Source of the DNA: Rhododendron vialii
Taxonomy: Eukaryota; Streptophyta; Magnoliopsida; Ericales; Ericaceae
Reading direction: 5' to 3'
DNA length: 64,000 nucleotides
NCBI RefSeq assembly: GCF_030253575.1
Contig: NC_080559.1
Location: 34,715,501 to 34,779,500 of the forward strand
Shown here one piece after another: positions 46,801 to 60,022 of this stretch; positions within the stretch are counted from its first letter, which is position 1; each line of letters begins with the position of its first letter. A program made the translations under genes and the position numbers. The notes beneath the pieces were generated by a model. The model was given only the letters and a program-made list of their open reading frames with translations. It did not search any database and had not been told where the DNA came from.

Positions 46801-49332
46801 GTAATCAAAGTTCTTTTCTTTTCCTTAGTGCTACTTTAGTTCTTGCTTCGTTCACCTTATATATGCTTACTCATCCCTAGTTTCATAATTTCTTCATGCA
46901 GCTTCACTGGTGGAGACACTGGTGTTGCAATTTCAAAGAAAGCAGGTATGGTTCCTCTACAGATGGAGCTGGGAGGAAAAGATGCGTGTATTGTGCTTGA
47001 AGATGCTGATCTTGATTTGGTAGCAGCAAACATTATAAAAGGAGGTTTCTCCTACAGGTGAATGAAACCTTTTGTGGACAACTATTTGGTAATTGCAAAT
47101 GCTACTTGCAAAGGGGATGTGGTAGTTAGTTGTTAGTGTAGAAATCCCATATTCTCTATATACTCGAGTTTAGATAATGTGATGTGTTAAAAGATCTCGA
47201 CAATGTGCAGACAAACACATTTTTATGTTGTCGAACTAGTTTCAGCTGTCTTTGGATCTTGGATAATTTTTTACGAAGAGAAAGGAAAGGGGTTTGTGAA
47301 ACTGTTTAGCCATTTCTTTCCCTTGTCAAATCTTCCCCAAAGCCATGATCCAAACACAACCTTAGATAATTAGGCTGGGCATTTGGCCACAACAACAATA
47401 ACAGCACCGATGTAATCCCAATCAATGGGGCTAACGGTGGGGGGCATTTTGCCGCCATCATTTTTTGTTATGCACCACTTCAATAGCCTTGCCACTTGAG
47501 GATTGTCAGATGAGCATTCATCTTTTTCATGTTAAGGATAGGGTTAATGAGCCACGTCGGATACAAGCTAACTTGCATAATCATCAAAGAAACCGAAATT
47601 TGCTTCATTTTTTGCAAACAGTGTCAAGTTCCTTGTGGTTCAAAAATGAGATTAGTGGGACCTCCTCACTACTTGTTTAGGATACATTTATCTTCCATTT
47701 TGCATCAAACTCAACATGTAAAACTTCTCAAGCTTGGTACAAACATTTGTAACAGTGGTCAAAGATGCACTGCTGTGAAGGTTGTCTTGGCCATGGAATC
47801 CATCGCCGATTCCCTCGTTGAAAAAGTGAACACCAAAGTAGCAAAGTTGACTGTGGGACCGCCTGAGGAAAACTGTGACATCACTCCGGTCGTCACAGAA
47901 TCCTCTGCAAATTTCATTGAAGGGTTGGTTATGGATGCTAAAAAGAAAGGAGCCACATTTTGCCAAGAGTACAAGAGGGATGGCAACCTTATTTGGCCCT
48001 TGTTGCTGGATAATGTCCGTCCTGACATGAGGATCGCGTGGGAGGAGCCATTTGGGCCAGTTTTGCCTGTTATTAGAATCAACACCGTTGAAGAAGGGAT
48101 TCACCATTGCAATGCAAGCAATTTCGGTCTCCAGGTACGACAACTATCTCAAAAGCATTTCTTTTCCTTTTTCTTCCTCTTCTTTTTAACAAGTTCTGAA
48201 TCTCAACTATCATGAGGATTACATCTAACTGCCTGCTCAATTATGTCGTCTTTTTCATAGACATTAGTATTTCCTTTCTCCACTAGAGTGCGTTGTGATG
48301 TGGTAGATGCTTTCTGAAAATTTGGTTGTCCTCATCTAACATTTTTTGCATCAATTAGCACAACCCTTATGATGATAAACATTAAATGGTAAAAGATTGC
48401 CTACTAAGTAGAGGTTACTTTCCTCCATTTTTGAATGTTCTTACAGTTTATATGTCTCTGATTTTTACTTCAAGAATGCAACAAAACGAATTCTCCTTTC
48501 TTTTCGCCAGGTATATAGTTATGTCAGTACCTAAATCATAGGATGTGAGAAAATAGCCTTCGGATCATGCTAACAAGTAACAACAGCACAGTGGACTGCT
48601 GAGGAAAATGTCCAAATTGGGGACCCTTAGCGCCGAAACATTTGTACACATTTCTTAGCGCTTTTTCACGTGCTTGCAATCACTTTTCTCGTGCCATTCA
48701 ATACTAATAACCACTGCCAACTGACTGTTAATAACACAATCCATAACCATAGAAACCCCAAGTGACACTGATGAGATGCTGATAAATGCAACTGAATTGC
48801 AGGGCTGTGTCTTCACAAGAGACATCAACAAAGCTATTTTGATCAGTGATGCCATGGAGTCAGGAACAATTCAGATCAACTCAGCACCAGCCCGGGGCCC
48901 AGATCATTTCCCATTCCAGGTGACCTACAACTCCCTAGAGACCTGCCAAGCAATATTCAATTTAGGCTGTGTTCGAATCTCAAGTGTGGAGGGGATTATT
49001 GAGAGGAAAATAAGAAACAAAAGGGGAAAGAGCAAGCGGCAAAAAAAATGAGATTAGCTTCACAAATCTGTTTGATTTTCTTTTCACAAATCTGTTTGAT
49101 TTTCTTTTCCCGACGTAAACTAAAAGATCCAAAACACAGCCTTAAAAAGGGTAATTGAGTATTCTCTATAGTCCTACAGTGACTAGCAATTGAGATACAT
49201 TTTTGTTGCTTTTGGCAGGGTTTGAAGGACAGTGGAATTGGATCACAAGGGGTCACCAACAGCATAAACCTGATGACCAAGGTGAAGACCACTGTGATCA
49301 ACTTGCCAACTCCTTCCTACGCCATGGGCTAA
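43883..49332 (+). CDS. GAPN: Non-phosphorylating NADP-dependent glyceraldehyde-3-phosphate dehydrogenase
   Basis: Nine exons: 43,883-44,027; 44,885-45,078; 45,165-45,293; 46,081-46,200; 46,664-46,800; 46,902-47,057; 47,756-48,134; 48,803-48,919; 49,219-49,332. The joined frame gives exactly 496 aa, the family length. The enzyme (ALDH11A) oxidises glyceraldehyde 3-phosphate to 3-phosphoglycerate and makes NADPH in the cytosol, bypassing two glycolytic steps. Catalytic residues are in place: N169 (PPFNYP), E264 (LQMELGGK) and C298 (SGQRCTAV). The N-terminus [10 protein letters not shown] and C-terminus of the family are intact, and no targeting peptide is visible. The start is the first ATG of the family N-terminus. 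Just upstream, AAATAATCATCCCCTCTTGG occurs twice, 40 bp apart (43,671 and 43,711). Confidence 0.96.
47380..47450. repeat. Short LINE-like relic in GAPN intron 6
   Basis: CAACAACAATAACAGCACC followed by GTAATCCCAATCAATGGGG resembles sequence near the ends of the LINE copies (CCCAATCAATTGGGG near 23,428). Too short to classify. Confidence 0.3.
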
Positions 49333-49678
49333 TGCCCCCAATAACTTCCACTGCAGAATAAATTTCAATAGATTACTTTTGTTATAGCTATATGAGATTG
49401 CTTTTGTTGTAGCTATATGAGATCAATCGCCAGTTTTTAGCCATCAGCTATGAGCAAATAATGGATAATGCTGAGATTTCTAAGAACAGCTATCCTCGGT
49501 TAAGTTTATGACATTCTCATGATAAATGATCGTTTAATATGATAGCTTTGTACATACCCAAAGCGAGTTTTATCTGGGGTTGACATCGGCTATGTCAAAA
49601 AGAACACGTTAATTACCACAGATGAAGAGTGCCATTGTTCTGGTCAGGAATCTGCTATTCTAAAAAATTCTTGTCCCC

Positions 49679-49920
49679 GTGTCTCAGTATTCCCAAAACA
49701 AGAAGTAGTAGTCTAAACTATCCAGTAATAGGCGTCATGTACTCGTATGCATTTGACTGGGTTCAAACATTGCTAACGATACAGACGTTAGCTGGAACTG
49801 TGTCTTAGTATTCCCAAAACAAGAAGTAGTAGTCTAAACTGTCCAGTAATAGGCATCATGTACTCGTATGCATTTGACTGGGTTCAAACATTACTAACGA
49901 TACAGACGTTAGCTGGAAAA
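49679..49920. repeat. 121-bp tandem duplication downstream of GAPN
   Basis: Two copies (49,679-49,799 and 49,800-49,920) differ at only about four positions, including ACTATCCAG/ACTGTCCAG and GGCGTC/GGCATC. Confidence 0.9.
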
Positions 49921-50811
49921 ATAAATGGTAATTCCCAGAAAACTCTATATTTTCGGATTGGGCCCAGATGCAAAACTGAAGTTGTTCAAAATGGGAAAGG
50001 GTAATGCTTTCGCAAGTTAGGCCGGCCCAGAATCACGTAGAGGCCTATAAGAAAGAGCAAAAAAATTGTTTTCCTACAAAAAAGGGTAGTGTGAGATTAT
50101 TCCCCTTGTCAGTTAAGCCAATCCAATATCCGCTTTTGGAATAACAGCCAGCGTCTTGGCATGAAACTTACAGGTTTGTTCCCTTCTAAAATTTCAGGTT
50201 TGATTCTCCTAACTTACTAACTGCTAGGGCCACCTCACGCGTAAGCATGTAAAACGGCTGTGGGTGGGGTTATAGGCGATGTACGCGTAAGCTGGTTTAG
50301 GACACCCCGCATTACCCAAAAAAAATTAAAATAGAAAATTAATTTGACATGGGATATTTAACCTCGGGAGTCTCTCCTCTCCTATTCCCAAATTTTCTAT
50401 CCTTAGTTTAAACTTTATCAGTTCCCAAGTTGATATACTAAAACTTGATCAGATCCCAACTTAACACTATAATAACAGAAAGTCATATTTTTAGATCAGA
50501 GACAAATTCTTGTAGAAGAGTTGGTATAGGTCTGATGATGGATATGTTTTTGGTTAAATAATGCTCAATAGTCCAATTTAGTGGAGCCCATTGGAAAAAG
50601 GCCCTTTAAACTCTAAAACCAAAATAACTTTAGTCATTGATTGATTTGTAGCCATGAGATGAAATGCTAGCTTTTTCTTTATGTGTTTTCTGTTTAAAAA
50701 TTCCCCATGAGATCTCCAGTTCATTGTGTCATTAAAATTCATCTTTTAATCTTGGACGGGCATACTTTCTTCTAGAGTTGACTAAAATAATAAACAATTT
50801 AATATTGAAAA

Positions 50812-50848
<37 letters not shown>

Positions 50849-53800
50849 GGTCCTGAATTTCTTGATGTGATTTTGACATTCTTCTTGAATTGTTTATAAA
50901 GTTCTCTATATGCTTGATCTTTAGAAAGGATACAAGATATGAAATTGTATACTCTATAGTTTTCATCAAGAATCCAATTTACAGCTGTTCTATCAAGTCT
51001 CACGTATATAAATCTTTTTGCGAATTGCAATTCCTTGTAATTATGGTGAAAGCATTATTTTAGTTCCAGGTTTTTTGGGAGTTTTGTCTAGTCATTTTCA
51101 ATTTCTTCTCAATTTTGTCTATAGAAATAGAAACATATAGAATAGAAAATAGTAGATTAAGAAACCAGTTACATGAGAAAAATCTGCCTTCATTTGAGAC
51201 TATAGAAGATCATTGTAATATGTCTAGGAGACGTAGAGTGCCAAGAAAAAAAGAAAGAAAGAAAGAAGAAAGATGAAGAAAAAAGAGAAAAGAAAAGGTA
51301 TTGAGCATCAAAATTAACCCCTTTTTTATTTGTTAACAAATGCTCGTATATACAAACAGAATTTTCGAAGAGCTGTTCTGCAGGTACAACAACCCATGTA
51401 CAGCAGCCGCGTACAAATTTATTTTGCGCCCGTCTCGGGTCCCACAAAAATTATCGGAGCCACTCATTTTATTCAAAGTATATCGATTTCGATCATTTTT
51501 GTGAAATCTGATTGGTGCAAAATGAATCTGTGCGCGATTTCTGTACGAAATTTGCTATACCCCTAGCATTTCTGATTTTGGAAATTGAAAGCGAAATTAC
51601 CCAATTAAAAATTGGTGGAGGTGGTGAGGTGTAAAGGTAGTTTCTCAGTACCTGAGAGAAAGTGGGAATGTGATTGGTACAAGACAAGGACATCTACCTA
51701 TACATCTTTTATAGCTTTGTCAATGAGTTTTTTTTTTTTTAGGTGTCAAGGGTGTTCAGGTCAATTTATATACACATCGACTAATCTCTTTCTCGATCTG
51801 ATCAAAAGCAGACCATTCGCATCCAGACTAAAAAATTCACAAGAAAATATTTTCTTGACACGTGACCCCGAAAATCGAATCGTAGTCAATTACGCGGCCT
51901 GACCCCTATTTTGCTAATGCATATTCTACTCCCATTAATCTCTCTCTCTCTCTCTCTATGCGCTGGTGAATATTAGCTGTGTAACCCATAATACATACAC
52001 CCCTCACCTATGGGCCTCAAATCATGTCAAGAAAAAGGGAAACTAGGAACTTATGTGATTACGCCCAAATCCATCAACCCCTGATTCCAATTAGTTTCGT
52101 CTCAATCTCTTTTACTATCTGCAAACATGATTCGTCAATTTAGTGAGCTAAAAATAGGACAAGTTCTAGGGGTAGGATAGGAAACCCCTGTAGCATCAAC
52201 AGACATTGAGCTATTAGAATTAGGTGTAAAATCCTCAATAATAATAATAATAAAAAGAGACATTAATAACAAAAAAGCATTCGTGTTCCCGACTCTCGTG
52301 ATTTTTTGAATAGTATCGAAACACATCTGCATGAAAAATGCTACATCATCTTGCACTCAGATATAATATTTACTTAGACAATAGAAGCGTGCCGTATCGA
52401 ATTCTTTTACTACTTCGGTAAAACGAATTACCTTGTGTTGCTCAACATGCTTCGCCCGCTCACAATAAGGCAGTTGTAAAACCCCAAAAAATAAATCGAT
52501 TCGAGAATTTCCTTATAAATCCTTTGGTGTGACTTAACGACGGACCTACATTAATTCCTCTATTTATCGCGTTCCCTCTCATGTTCTAAACAAATCCTTA
52601 AATTTATGAAGTAGAGTGCCTAAATTTCTTTGTCCTTTTAGGAACTAGAAACCCAGAAGAATATATATATATATATTGGTAAAAAGAAAAAGCTATGGTT
52701 ATTAAGCTGGCTGCCTCGAATCTTTATTTTTCATTCATTTTATTATGATATATCGTTGAGATCTTAGATGGTACAGTGACTATGGACCTAGAAAACAATT
52801 AAGACCATCTTCACTTCAGAATGAACTAACATGGTTTCATGACTTTAATTATCACTTAATTGATATTAAAATATACAGTAAAATATTTTCCCGGATCTCG
52901 TGACAATGGGTTAATTTCCTACTATAATTTGCGGCATGGTAATCAAGGTTGAACATTCTTTGTCGGATCTTAGCAAATCGAGGTCAAACAAAAGGAGTAT
53001 TATCTATCCAAGCTCTCCCTTTAGAAAAGGTTGTGAGCTCCTTGATATTTTTTTAGTTATAACTCAGGTGCTCGGACCAATTTCAATTTATGCGCGTCTC
53101 GATTTGGAAATAATGTACGATATCGTAGTTTCATATGCTGATTTCATAATATCTTACCTAGAGTATGTTTTGATTTTGCAACAGTTTGAAGAGAGTGGAG
53201 TACTGAGGAGAGCGATTTATTCATTCATGCATGATGCATGATTTTGGAACGTTACAAGTAGTATAGAACTTGAATTTGTGGAAGATTCAGAAATACTAGA
53301 ACGAAAAGGGGAGGAAAAAAAACCTACCGGTAGTATATTTTATCGTCCCTTTTGATTTTCCTACCACATATTCTTCAACAACCCGACCATCAATTTTTTT
53401 CCCCGTACACTTTCATGAACCGAGTGTTCTGGACTGTACCAAGCGAGTGGTTAGTTTGGTTGTTACAGACATCAGGTCCACAGAATAATGCTGACTAAAT
53501 CAAATAGAGATAATAATTTTTGAAGCTCTGTAATTGCCCCTTAGAAAATAAAGTATTTACGACTACATTTATCGCGTCATTAATAACTATTATGGGCAAA
53601 ATAGTAATCTACTACAAAACCCCACTATCCCCACCCATCCTAAAAATGTGCAAACACAATAGTGTTTCCAACCCCTCTATTAGCAGAAAGTGGTTGAGTT
53701 GAGTTGAGTTGAGTTTTCTCTTTTATAGAGCCGCTGATAACAGATAACTGAAACAAATATGGTTAGGGCTTTTCACTGTAAATACTCCATTTTGGTGTTT

Positions 53801-54108
53801 GCCACAAAAATAGCAAGGGCTTGACGCGCCAAACGAAGAAAGTGGGATTTCGTTAAATGTCTAATTTTATATTAGCACATCCTCACGGGCCACATTCACG
53901 AGAGATAATAAAGAGAGTGTGCTTGCGCTTATTTGTCTTTTTTTGATTGGTTTTACGCCAAACTTTTGTAACTTGTTGATTTGTCTCAACGAGATGAATC
54001 GAAAAGTAATTTTTTTAACTTTTATCCAAATATTTTGGGAAATAACCACCTTTAAAAAAGTCAATTTTTTTGTGTGCCAAAAAATGGTTATTTTTTAAAA
54101 TATTTGGG

Positions 54109-54223
54109 AGAAATCAGCAAAAAAAATGACCGGGAAGGGCTTCATCCGAGTAGTTTTCATTGAACGGTTCAAAAAAAACTGCTTGGATGACGCCCTTCCC
54201 GGTCATTTTTTTTGTTGATTTCT
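54109..54223. repeat. Strong 115-bp hairpin
   Basis: The arms of about 50 bp match almost perfectly (AGAAATCA(G/A)CAAAAAAAA, then GACCGGGAAGGGC, then TCATCC(G/A)AG) around a short loop near 54,160-54,172. It could be a tiny MITE or a microRNA-like precursor. No known mature microRNA was recognised. Confidence 0.7.
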
Positions 54224-55556
54224 CGCGGCGACCCTTAAAATTACGTTCTGCACACATTGAACGGTTCGGATTTTCAAATTTTGATCGGGAAATGAAAGTC
54301 CCTCATTTTAACAAAATGAGGGATCCCTCATTTGAAAATTCCTCTATATATATATATATATTTCTGACAAAAAAAGTAAGGAACAAAACTAACAAACGTG
54401 AAAAAAATTCAAATAAATACAAAATCCAAAAAGCGAAAAAAGTTGTTAGTGGAATGAGGTATTAAGTTCTCAAAATTTTGATCTTTTTTTTTTTTTTTAA
54501 ATTTGAGAGACAGAGAGAGAGAGAGAGAGATCAGGGGGAGTGGGGTAAACTAAAATTCAAAAACTAGCCAACTACTTTTTCCCACTCCCACTTTTAACGG
54601 GGATTTGTTTTACTTCAATTTATGGCAATGTTTTTTTTTTTTTTTTTGGGTAGTCTTAATGCTTCTTTAAATTTTCATGTCCTATTTTAGTTATGTGTTT
54701 TTATTTTGTGAATGTTTATATGCATATTTAGACCATTTCAAGCTATTTAGTATGGCTTAATTTCTCGCCATTGCAACACATGCATTTGTATTCTTTTTTT
54801 ACAATAGTATATCTTTTCAGTCGTCATGTGCATCAAACAAGCACAATGCTAGTGCTATAGAATCTAGATGTGGCTGGATAGGTCCGATACACATGAATCC
54901 GAACACATGAGCCTCACGAGATGTTTGTGAGACTTGCACACATCAAACGGACTTCGAATTTAAGTTTGAACCCATATCTATACTCCAATTCTCTTTCCAA
55001 TAGTTAACGGACTTGATTTATTGAGAGTCTGTTATAATTAAGATGGTCTCTTAACTGCTACAAATTGTCATAAAATATTAAAATTATTCTCAAAATAAAC
55101 AGTCGTGATCTATAATAGAGTTCAAAATGAAAATTGGAGAAAATCCAAACGCTAAGCTCCGTTCCTCTTAGCTTTTTGGCGTTTTTGTGTTGTATTGTCC
55201 TTATTTATTTTTTCTACATTTGTTAGTTTTACATCAAATTTTTATGGTTTATAGATTTGTCTCGACGAGAGAAAGCGGACAAGTAATTTTTTTTTTTTTT
55301 TTACTTTTACTCAAATATTTTTGAAATTATCCAAGATAAAACAAAAAGTATTTGGGTAAAAGTCATAATTTTTAATTTTTTTTATTCTTCTCGATGTGAC
55401 AAACTAATTTTCTAAAAAAAATTGAAACAATACTACTAACAAGCAGAAAAAAAATTTAAATAAAAGACAGAACTCAAAAAGTCCCCAAAAAACTAAAAAA
55501 AAAAAACTATCAATAATTCTTAATATTTGAACGAAAATAATGTATTTCATTTCGAG

Positions 55557-55558
<2 letters not shown>

Positions 55559-55605
<47 letters not shown>
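55559..55605 (+). repeat. CT microsatellite before the bHLH promoter
   Basis: A CT tract of about 46 bp followed by interrupted CT to 55,622. It lies immediately upstream of the TATA box, where plant core promoters often have pyrimidine patches. A second, transcribed CT tract lies at 55,712-55,729 in the leader. Confidence 0.8.
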
Positions 55606-55608
<3 letters not shown>

Positions 55609-55622
55609 ACTCTCTTTCTCTC

Positions 55623-55629
55623 TATATAA
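55623..55629 (+). promoter_or_regulatory. TATA box of the bHLH gene
   Basis: TATATAA within CTCTATATAAGTC, about 200 bp before the start codon. A transcript start near 55,655 is expected. The leader then carries an intron with donor CTCAG|GTATGC at 55,737 and acceptor GCGTAG at 55,812. Confidence 0.6.
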
Positions 55630-55821
55630 GTCTTCACAAGCGAGCAAAAGTCATATGATACCGGAGAAAAGAAGAGAAAGAGACTCTTCATTTAAGTTTT
55701 GTATACTTCAGTCTCTCTCTCTCTCTCTCCCCTCAGGTATGCATTGAATTCATGTTCTTTCTCCCTGCAATACCCATATCCGATGTATAACATGTTGTTC
55801 TGTTTTGCGTAGGAAAAAGTT

Positions 55822-58800
55822 ATGCAGCCTTGCAGCAGAGAAATGCAAGCCCTGAAATCAGTCCTAAACCAATCCCAAATGTCTCTCCAAACCATTCAAC
55901 AACACCACCAACAACAACAGATCGACACCAGCAACAATCAGATTCAACACTTCGATCCAGCGACGCCGTCCCACGACGACTTCCTCGACCAAATGCTCTC
56001 CACCCTCCCCTCCTGCTCCTGGCCGCCCGACCTCACCGGACCAAACCATAAGTCCCCGTGGGACCTCTCCGCCTCCACGCCCGACGATCAGTTCCCTTTC
56101 GATCACGACCAGTCCGCGATTCTGGCCGCGAAGCTTCGGCAACACCAGATCAGCGGCGGCGGAGGGAGTTCTCCGGCGGCCGCGGCGGCCAAGTCGTTGT
56201 TGCTTCAGCAGCAGTTGTTGTTTCAGTCCAGAGGTGGGATTTCCGGTGGTGAATCCGGCTTGATGCCTTTAAGTCTAGGTGGAAGCGGAGACGACGTCGC
56301 AGACGGTTCCTCCTTCAAATCTCCCCATTCGGTTAGTCGTGGTTACCTTACTCAAATAATCCTTCATCCGCTCCCGTTATCAACCCTCAATTTGCGTTTG
56401 CGCTCTCAATTTCTTCACTCGCGAATTTTAGTAGTGGTTTGAAATGTTTTTATAAACGTTTTCACGATCGCGCTTCAGCTTACGCACGCGTATTATGTGA
56501 CTGAATATTGAATTTACAAAGTACTGAACAACTGTGTTGATCATTATTTCAGGGAGACGATGGTCCAGTTCAAGCTCTGTATAATGGATTCAGTACTGGA
56601 CAACATTTCCACCATGTTCAGGTCAGTAATTATGTAACCATATAGTATATTCATCTGTTATTTTTTATATGTGTACGCACTTGTCTGTATCCTCGTGGGT
56701 AGGATGGTAAATTGTTGATTATAGTACAATGTTTGGGGCTAATTTACAGGGAGGAGCGATGCAGGCGCAGAATTACGGAGGGGCGGCGGCGGCAGGGGTG
56801 ATGAACCAAACTCCGGCGGGAGGGGGAGGAGTGGGGCAGCCGAGACAGAGAGTGAGGGCACGGAGGGGTCAGGCGACTGACCCTCACAGCATCGCTGAAA
56901 GAGTAGGAAGCCAAATATTCTCCTCTGATCTGATCTCGCTGTCATCTGTTTCCGCGTGGTTTTTGTTTTTTGTTTTCTTGTGCTTTTTACTGAAACGTAT
57001 AACAAGGGCTTTGAATTTTTTTTGTGGCAGTTACGGAGAGAGCGAATTGCGGAGAGGATGAAAGCTCTGCAGGAACTTGTACCCAATGCTAACAAGGTGA
57101 TTTCACATCCCATTTAGAACAATTGAGGATTTTGCGGCCCCTTTCCATGGAGTGATTTCATGAGAAAAAGAAAGAAATGACTGTAATTTTTAACCAAATC
57201 ACTCATTTTGATGAGGTATTTTGGTGATAAATGGAAAGAAAAATACAAAAATAGAATATTTTTATTGGCTCCTCCCAATTTCCACCCAATTTCACCAAAA
57301 ATGACAAGAATCGTTGAGAAACGAATTTTTATTTCTTACCTTGCCATTTCTCACCATCCAAAAGGGCTGTTAGTTTGTGTTTAGTGTCCTATTTATGAGG
57401 TGTTCATTTGTTTTTCGGCTGAAATTATCCAAATGTTCAGGTCAACTTATATCCATCTCGATTTATTTTGATTCATTCTCAATGATTTGACTATTTGGCT
57501 TGTTCAACTTCTAGTATGTGTATCGATATTGCTTTGATGAACTCCACGGTTCTTCAAATGAAATTGGGATACAGAACTTAATAATTGGGCTATTTGGCTG
57601 GTTCAACTTTTAGTATGTGTACCGATATTGCTCGCATGAATTCCGTGTTTCTTCAAATAATATTGGGACACAGATAATAATAGGATCCGAGCCTTCATCA
57701 AAACGGGTAAAAAGAAAAAAGGGGATCCAAGTAAAGATGATAATTTCTTTTTTTCTGCCAATGGGAAGTTACGTATGTTTATTTCTTATTATTTCTTTAA
57801 TCTGAGTTTTACTTAAATTGTAGTATTTTTTTTTTTTTTGTAGTAATTGACTAATAGTAAATGAGCTTATCGCCTTGGTGGGTTTAATGGAATGACAGAC
57901 GGACAAGGCTTCAATGCTTGATGAGATCATCGACTATGTGAAATTCCTCCAGCTCCAAGTCAAAGTATGCTCTCTCTCTCTCTCTGTACATTAGTAGTAT
58001 AATACTCCAACAGATCCAAAATGTTTTTGTTTCAACATAGAAAACGTAAACGATTCCATTGGGTTGACAAATTTCATGGGCGAAAAAGTTTAATCGTATA
58101 TTAAAAACAAGTACTCTATATCTCAAGAAACGGCTTCCCAGTTAATTGGTCAGTTTTGGTTACTCTATTAAAACTCCTTTTCTTGGTCCTTCTCTGGTGG
58201 TCAGGTTCTGAGTATGAGCAGGTTGGGGGGTGCTGCAGCTGTTGCACCGCTTGTTGCTGATATGTCCTCCGAGGTAAATTAAGTACAATTTTTACCCATT
58301 TCTACACACCTGCATCTATGTACGCCTACAATTTTGCCTACACCTAGGAGAAAATTTTTCAGTGCCGAGCAGGTACCGCGTGTTGTCTACTCGGCACATC
58401 CAGGCTGTCTATTTTTGTTTTGGACGGCTCGGATTTGGAAAGAGAAAAATAGAGAAAAAGAGGAGAGAGAGTGTTTCAATTTGAACCGTCTAATATACTT
58501 TTGGACAGTCCAGATGTGTTGCTCGGATACCACGTCAGCCGGGTGACGTGATACCCTCCCGGCACAAATTTCTCCAAAAATAGAGTCACTTGCTATTCTA
58601 TGTTTATTGTTTGTTTTTTTTTGGGATCCGATTCTATGTTTATTGTTGGCTGTTGCTAATGCCAAAATAATTTTTGTGACCGTCAAAACTGTAATTGAAA
58701 ACAATAAGAAAAATGGATAATGTTTAAACTGTTGCTGTTAATACCAAAACTTTTATAAATATTTGAAACGTTACAAGGAACTAAATTTTTTTTTAAAAAA

Positions 58801-60022
58801 AATTTGGTTTTTGGCTCTTGCTTACACGCTGTCGACTTACAACTTTTAGTTAGCTAGATGTAGCCACTGGAGTTTATCTTGTAAATTAATGTTATTTTGG
58901 CCAAAATTTGTTATCTCTCTGTTCATATAAAAATAGGCAACTGTGGTATTAGTTGTGCTTTAGCCCTAAGAAGTTTGGCTATTTGGGTATAAAAAAGCAA
59001 ATAAGTGATCATCTTTCACGATGTCGCATATTCAAATCTCACGTAGATCAAACATTTTCAAACCTTAGGACTATTAGAGGGTTTGGTAGGTCGTTATCTT
59101 CAAAGTCTTAAAATTAGACGCGGCGCACGCAAGCGAGCCCGCACATCCGATTATTAAAAAAACTCAGTAGTTGTGCTTTTGTCTTTTCGTAGCTAAACAC
59201 TAGTAGTTTTCTCCAACTTAACTTTTGCTTGTTTTTGCCATCTTTCTCGTATCCTTGTTGACTTCTGCTTATCTTGTGTCCTGCTTATTTACTTAAATTT
59301 TAAATCGGAAAATTAGCTAAGAAACAAAGTACTAACAATAATTAACCAAACCAAAACCAATACTGAATGTCTTTCTTTCTCTTATGCTTTGAGCTTTCCA
59401 TAAAAAGAAACAGAGGGGGGGCAAAAAAACATGAAAGAAGTCTAGAAACCAGACAACCCCACAATGTCTTTTTCATCCAAGTTTTTTTTCAATTCTCTAA
59501 TCAGCACAACACGACGAATCAAAAGCAGCACGCTTGCTCACCCACTTCCCCACTCTCCACTTTTCTCTCTCTCTCTCTCTCTCTACTTTTGTCTTGTAGG
59601 GAGGCGGTGACTGTACAGCACTAACAGCCGGAGGGAAGACCACCAACGGAACCCAAGCGGCGTCGGCGTCGGCGTCGACCAACAACGAGACCACCATGAC
59701 GGTGACGGAGCACCAGGTGGCGAAGCTGATGGAAGAGGACATGGGGTCCGCCATGCAGTACCTACAAGGGAAAGGCCTCTGCCTCATGCCCATTTCCCTC
59801 GCCAACGCCATCTCCACCGCCACGTGTCACTCTCGCAACCCCATGATCCCCAACAACCACCACCCACTCCTCGGATCCAACGGAGGAGCAGGAGGAAACG
59901 ACGGCTTCGGTGGGCCCTCCTCCCCCAGCATTTCCGCCTTGACTGTTAGCTCCGCCGCCATGGGCAACGGCGGTGGGGCAGACGGTTCCGTTAAAGACGC
60001 CGCCTCCGTCTCCAAGCCGTGA
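55822..60022 (+). CDS. LRL1: bHLH transcription factor, LRL class (bHLH66/69/82-like)
   Basis: Seven exons: 55,822-56,331; 56,553-56,621; 56,750-56,902; 57,031-57,096; 57,899-57,964; 58,205-58,273; 59,600-60,022. They join to 451 aa. The start [13 protein letters not shown] follows a leader intron. Residues 1-240 are rich in Q, S and G, with a conserved acidic motif [13 protein letters not shown]. The bHLH domain is at about 238-290: [52 protein letters not shown], then [10 protein letters not shown]. The basic region has the H-E-R spacing for E/G-box binding. This is the LOTUS JAPONICUS ROOTHAIRLESS1-like group (Arabidopsis bHLH66, 69 and 82), nuclear regulators of root hair growth downstream of auxin and RSL factors. 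UNE12/bHLH7 is the nearest alternative group. The symbol denotes the class, not a one-to-one orthologue. The Ala/Gly/Thr-rich last exon is long. Confidence 0.92.
58345..58563. mobile_element. MITE-like sequence in bHLH intron 6
   Basis: Inverted ends share GTGCCGAGC/GCTCGG-type words and CCGGCAC. The inside holds GGACGGCTCGGATTTGG and, inverted, AACCGTC and GGACAGTCCAGATGTG. It resembles the palindrome at 40,405-40,610. Confidence 0.45.

Larger units (their letters stand above)
49333..55621. other. Intergenic between GAPN and the bHLH gene
   Basis: No gene recognised. It holds the GAPN 3' untranslated region (to about 49,500), a 121-bp tandem duplication, a CT tract (50,815-50,846), a MITE relic (51,385-51,560), a TATATA tract (52,664-52,676), a strong hairpin (54,109-54,223) and a GA tract (54,511-54,530). 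Related AT-rich repeats with TTTGTCTC(A/G)ACGAGA lie at 53,940-54,080 and 55,230-55,400. Confidence 0.45.

Noticed and set aside
52936..53241. 101-codon plus-strand frame
   Set aside because: No motif, no splice partners and no relatives that I recognise. Probably chance in AT-rich DNA.
59497..59823. Minus-strand frames of 90-108 codons over the last bHLH exon
   Set aside because: Antisense shadows of the GC-rich coding exon.
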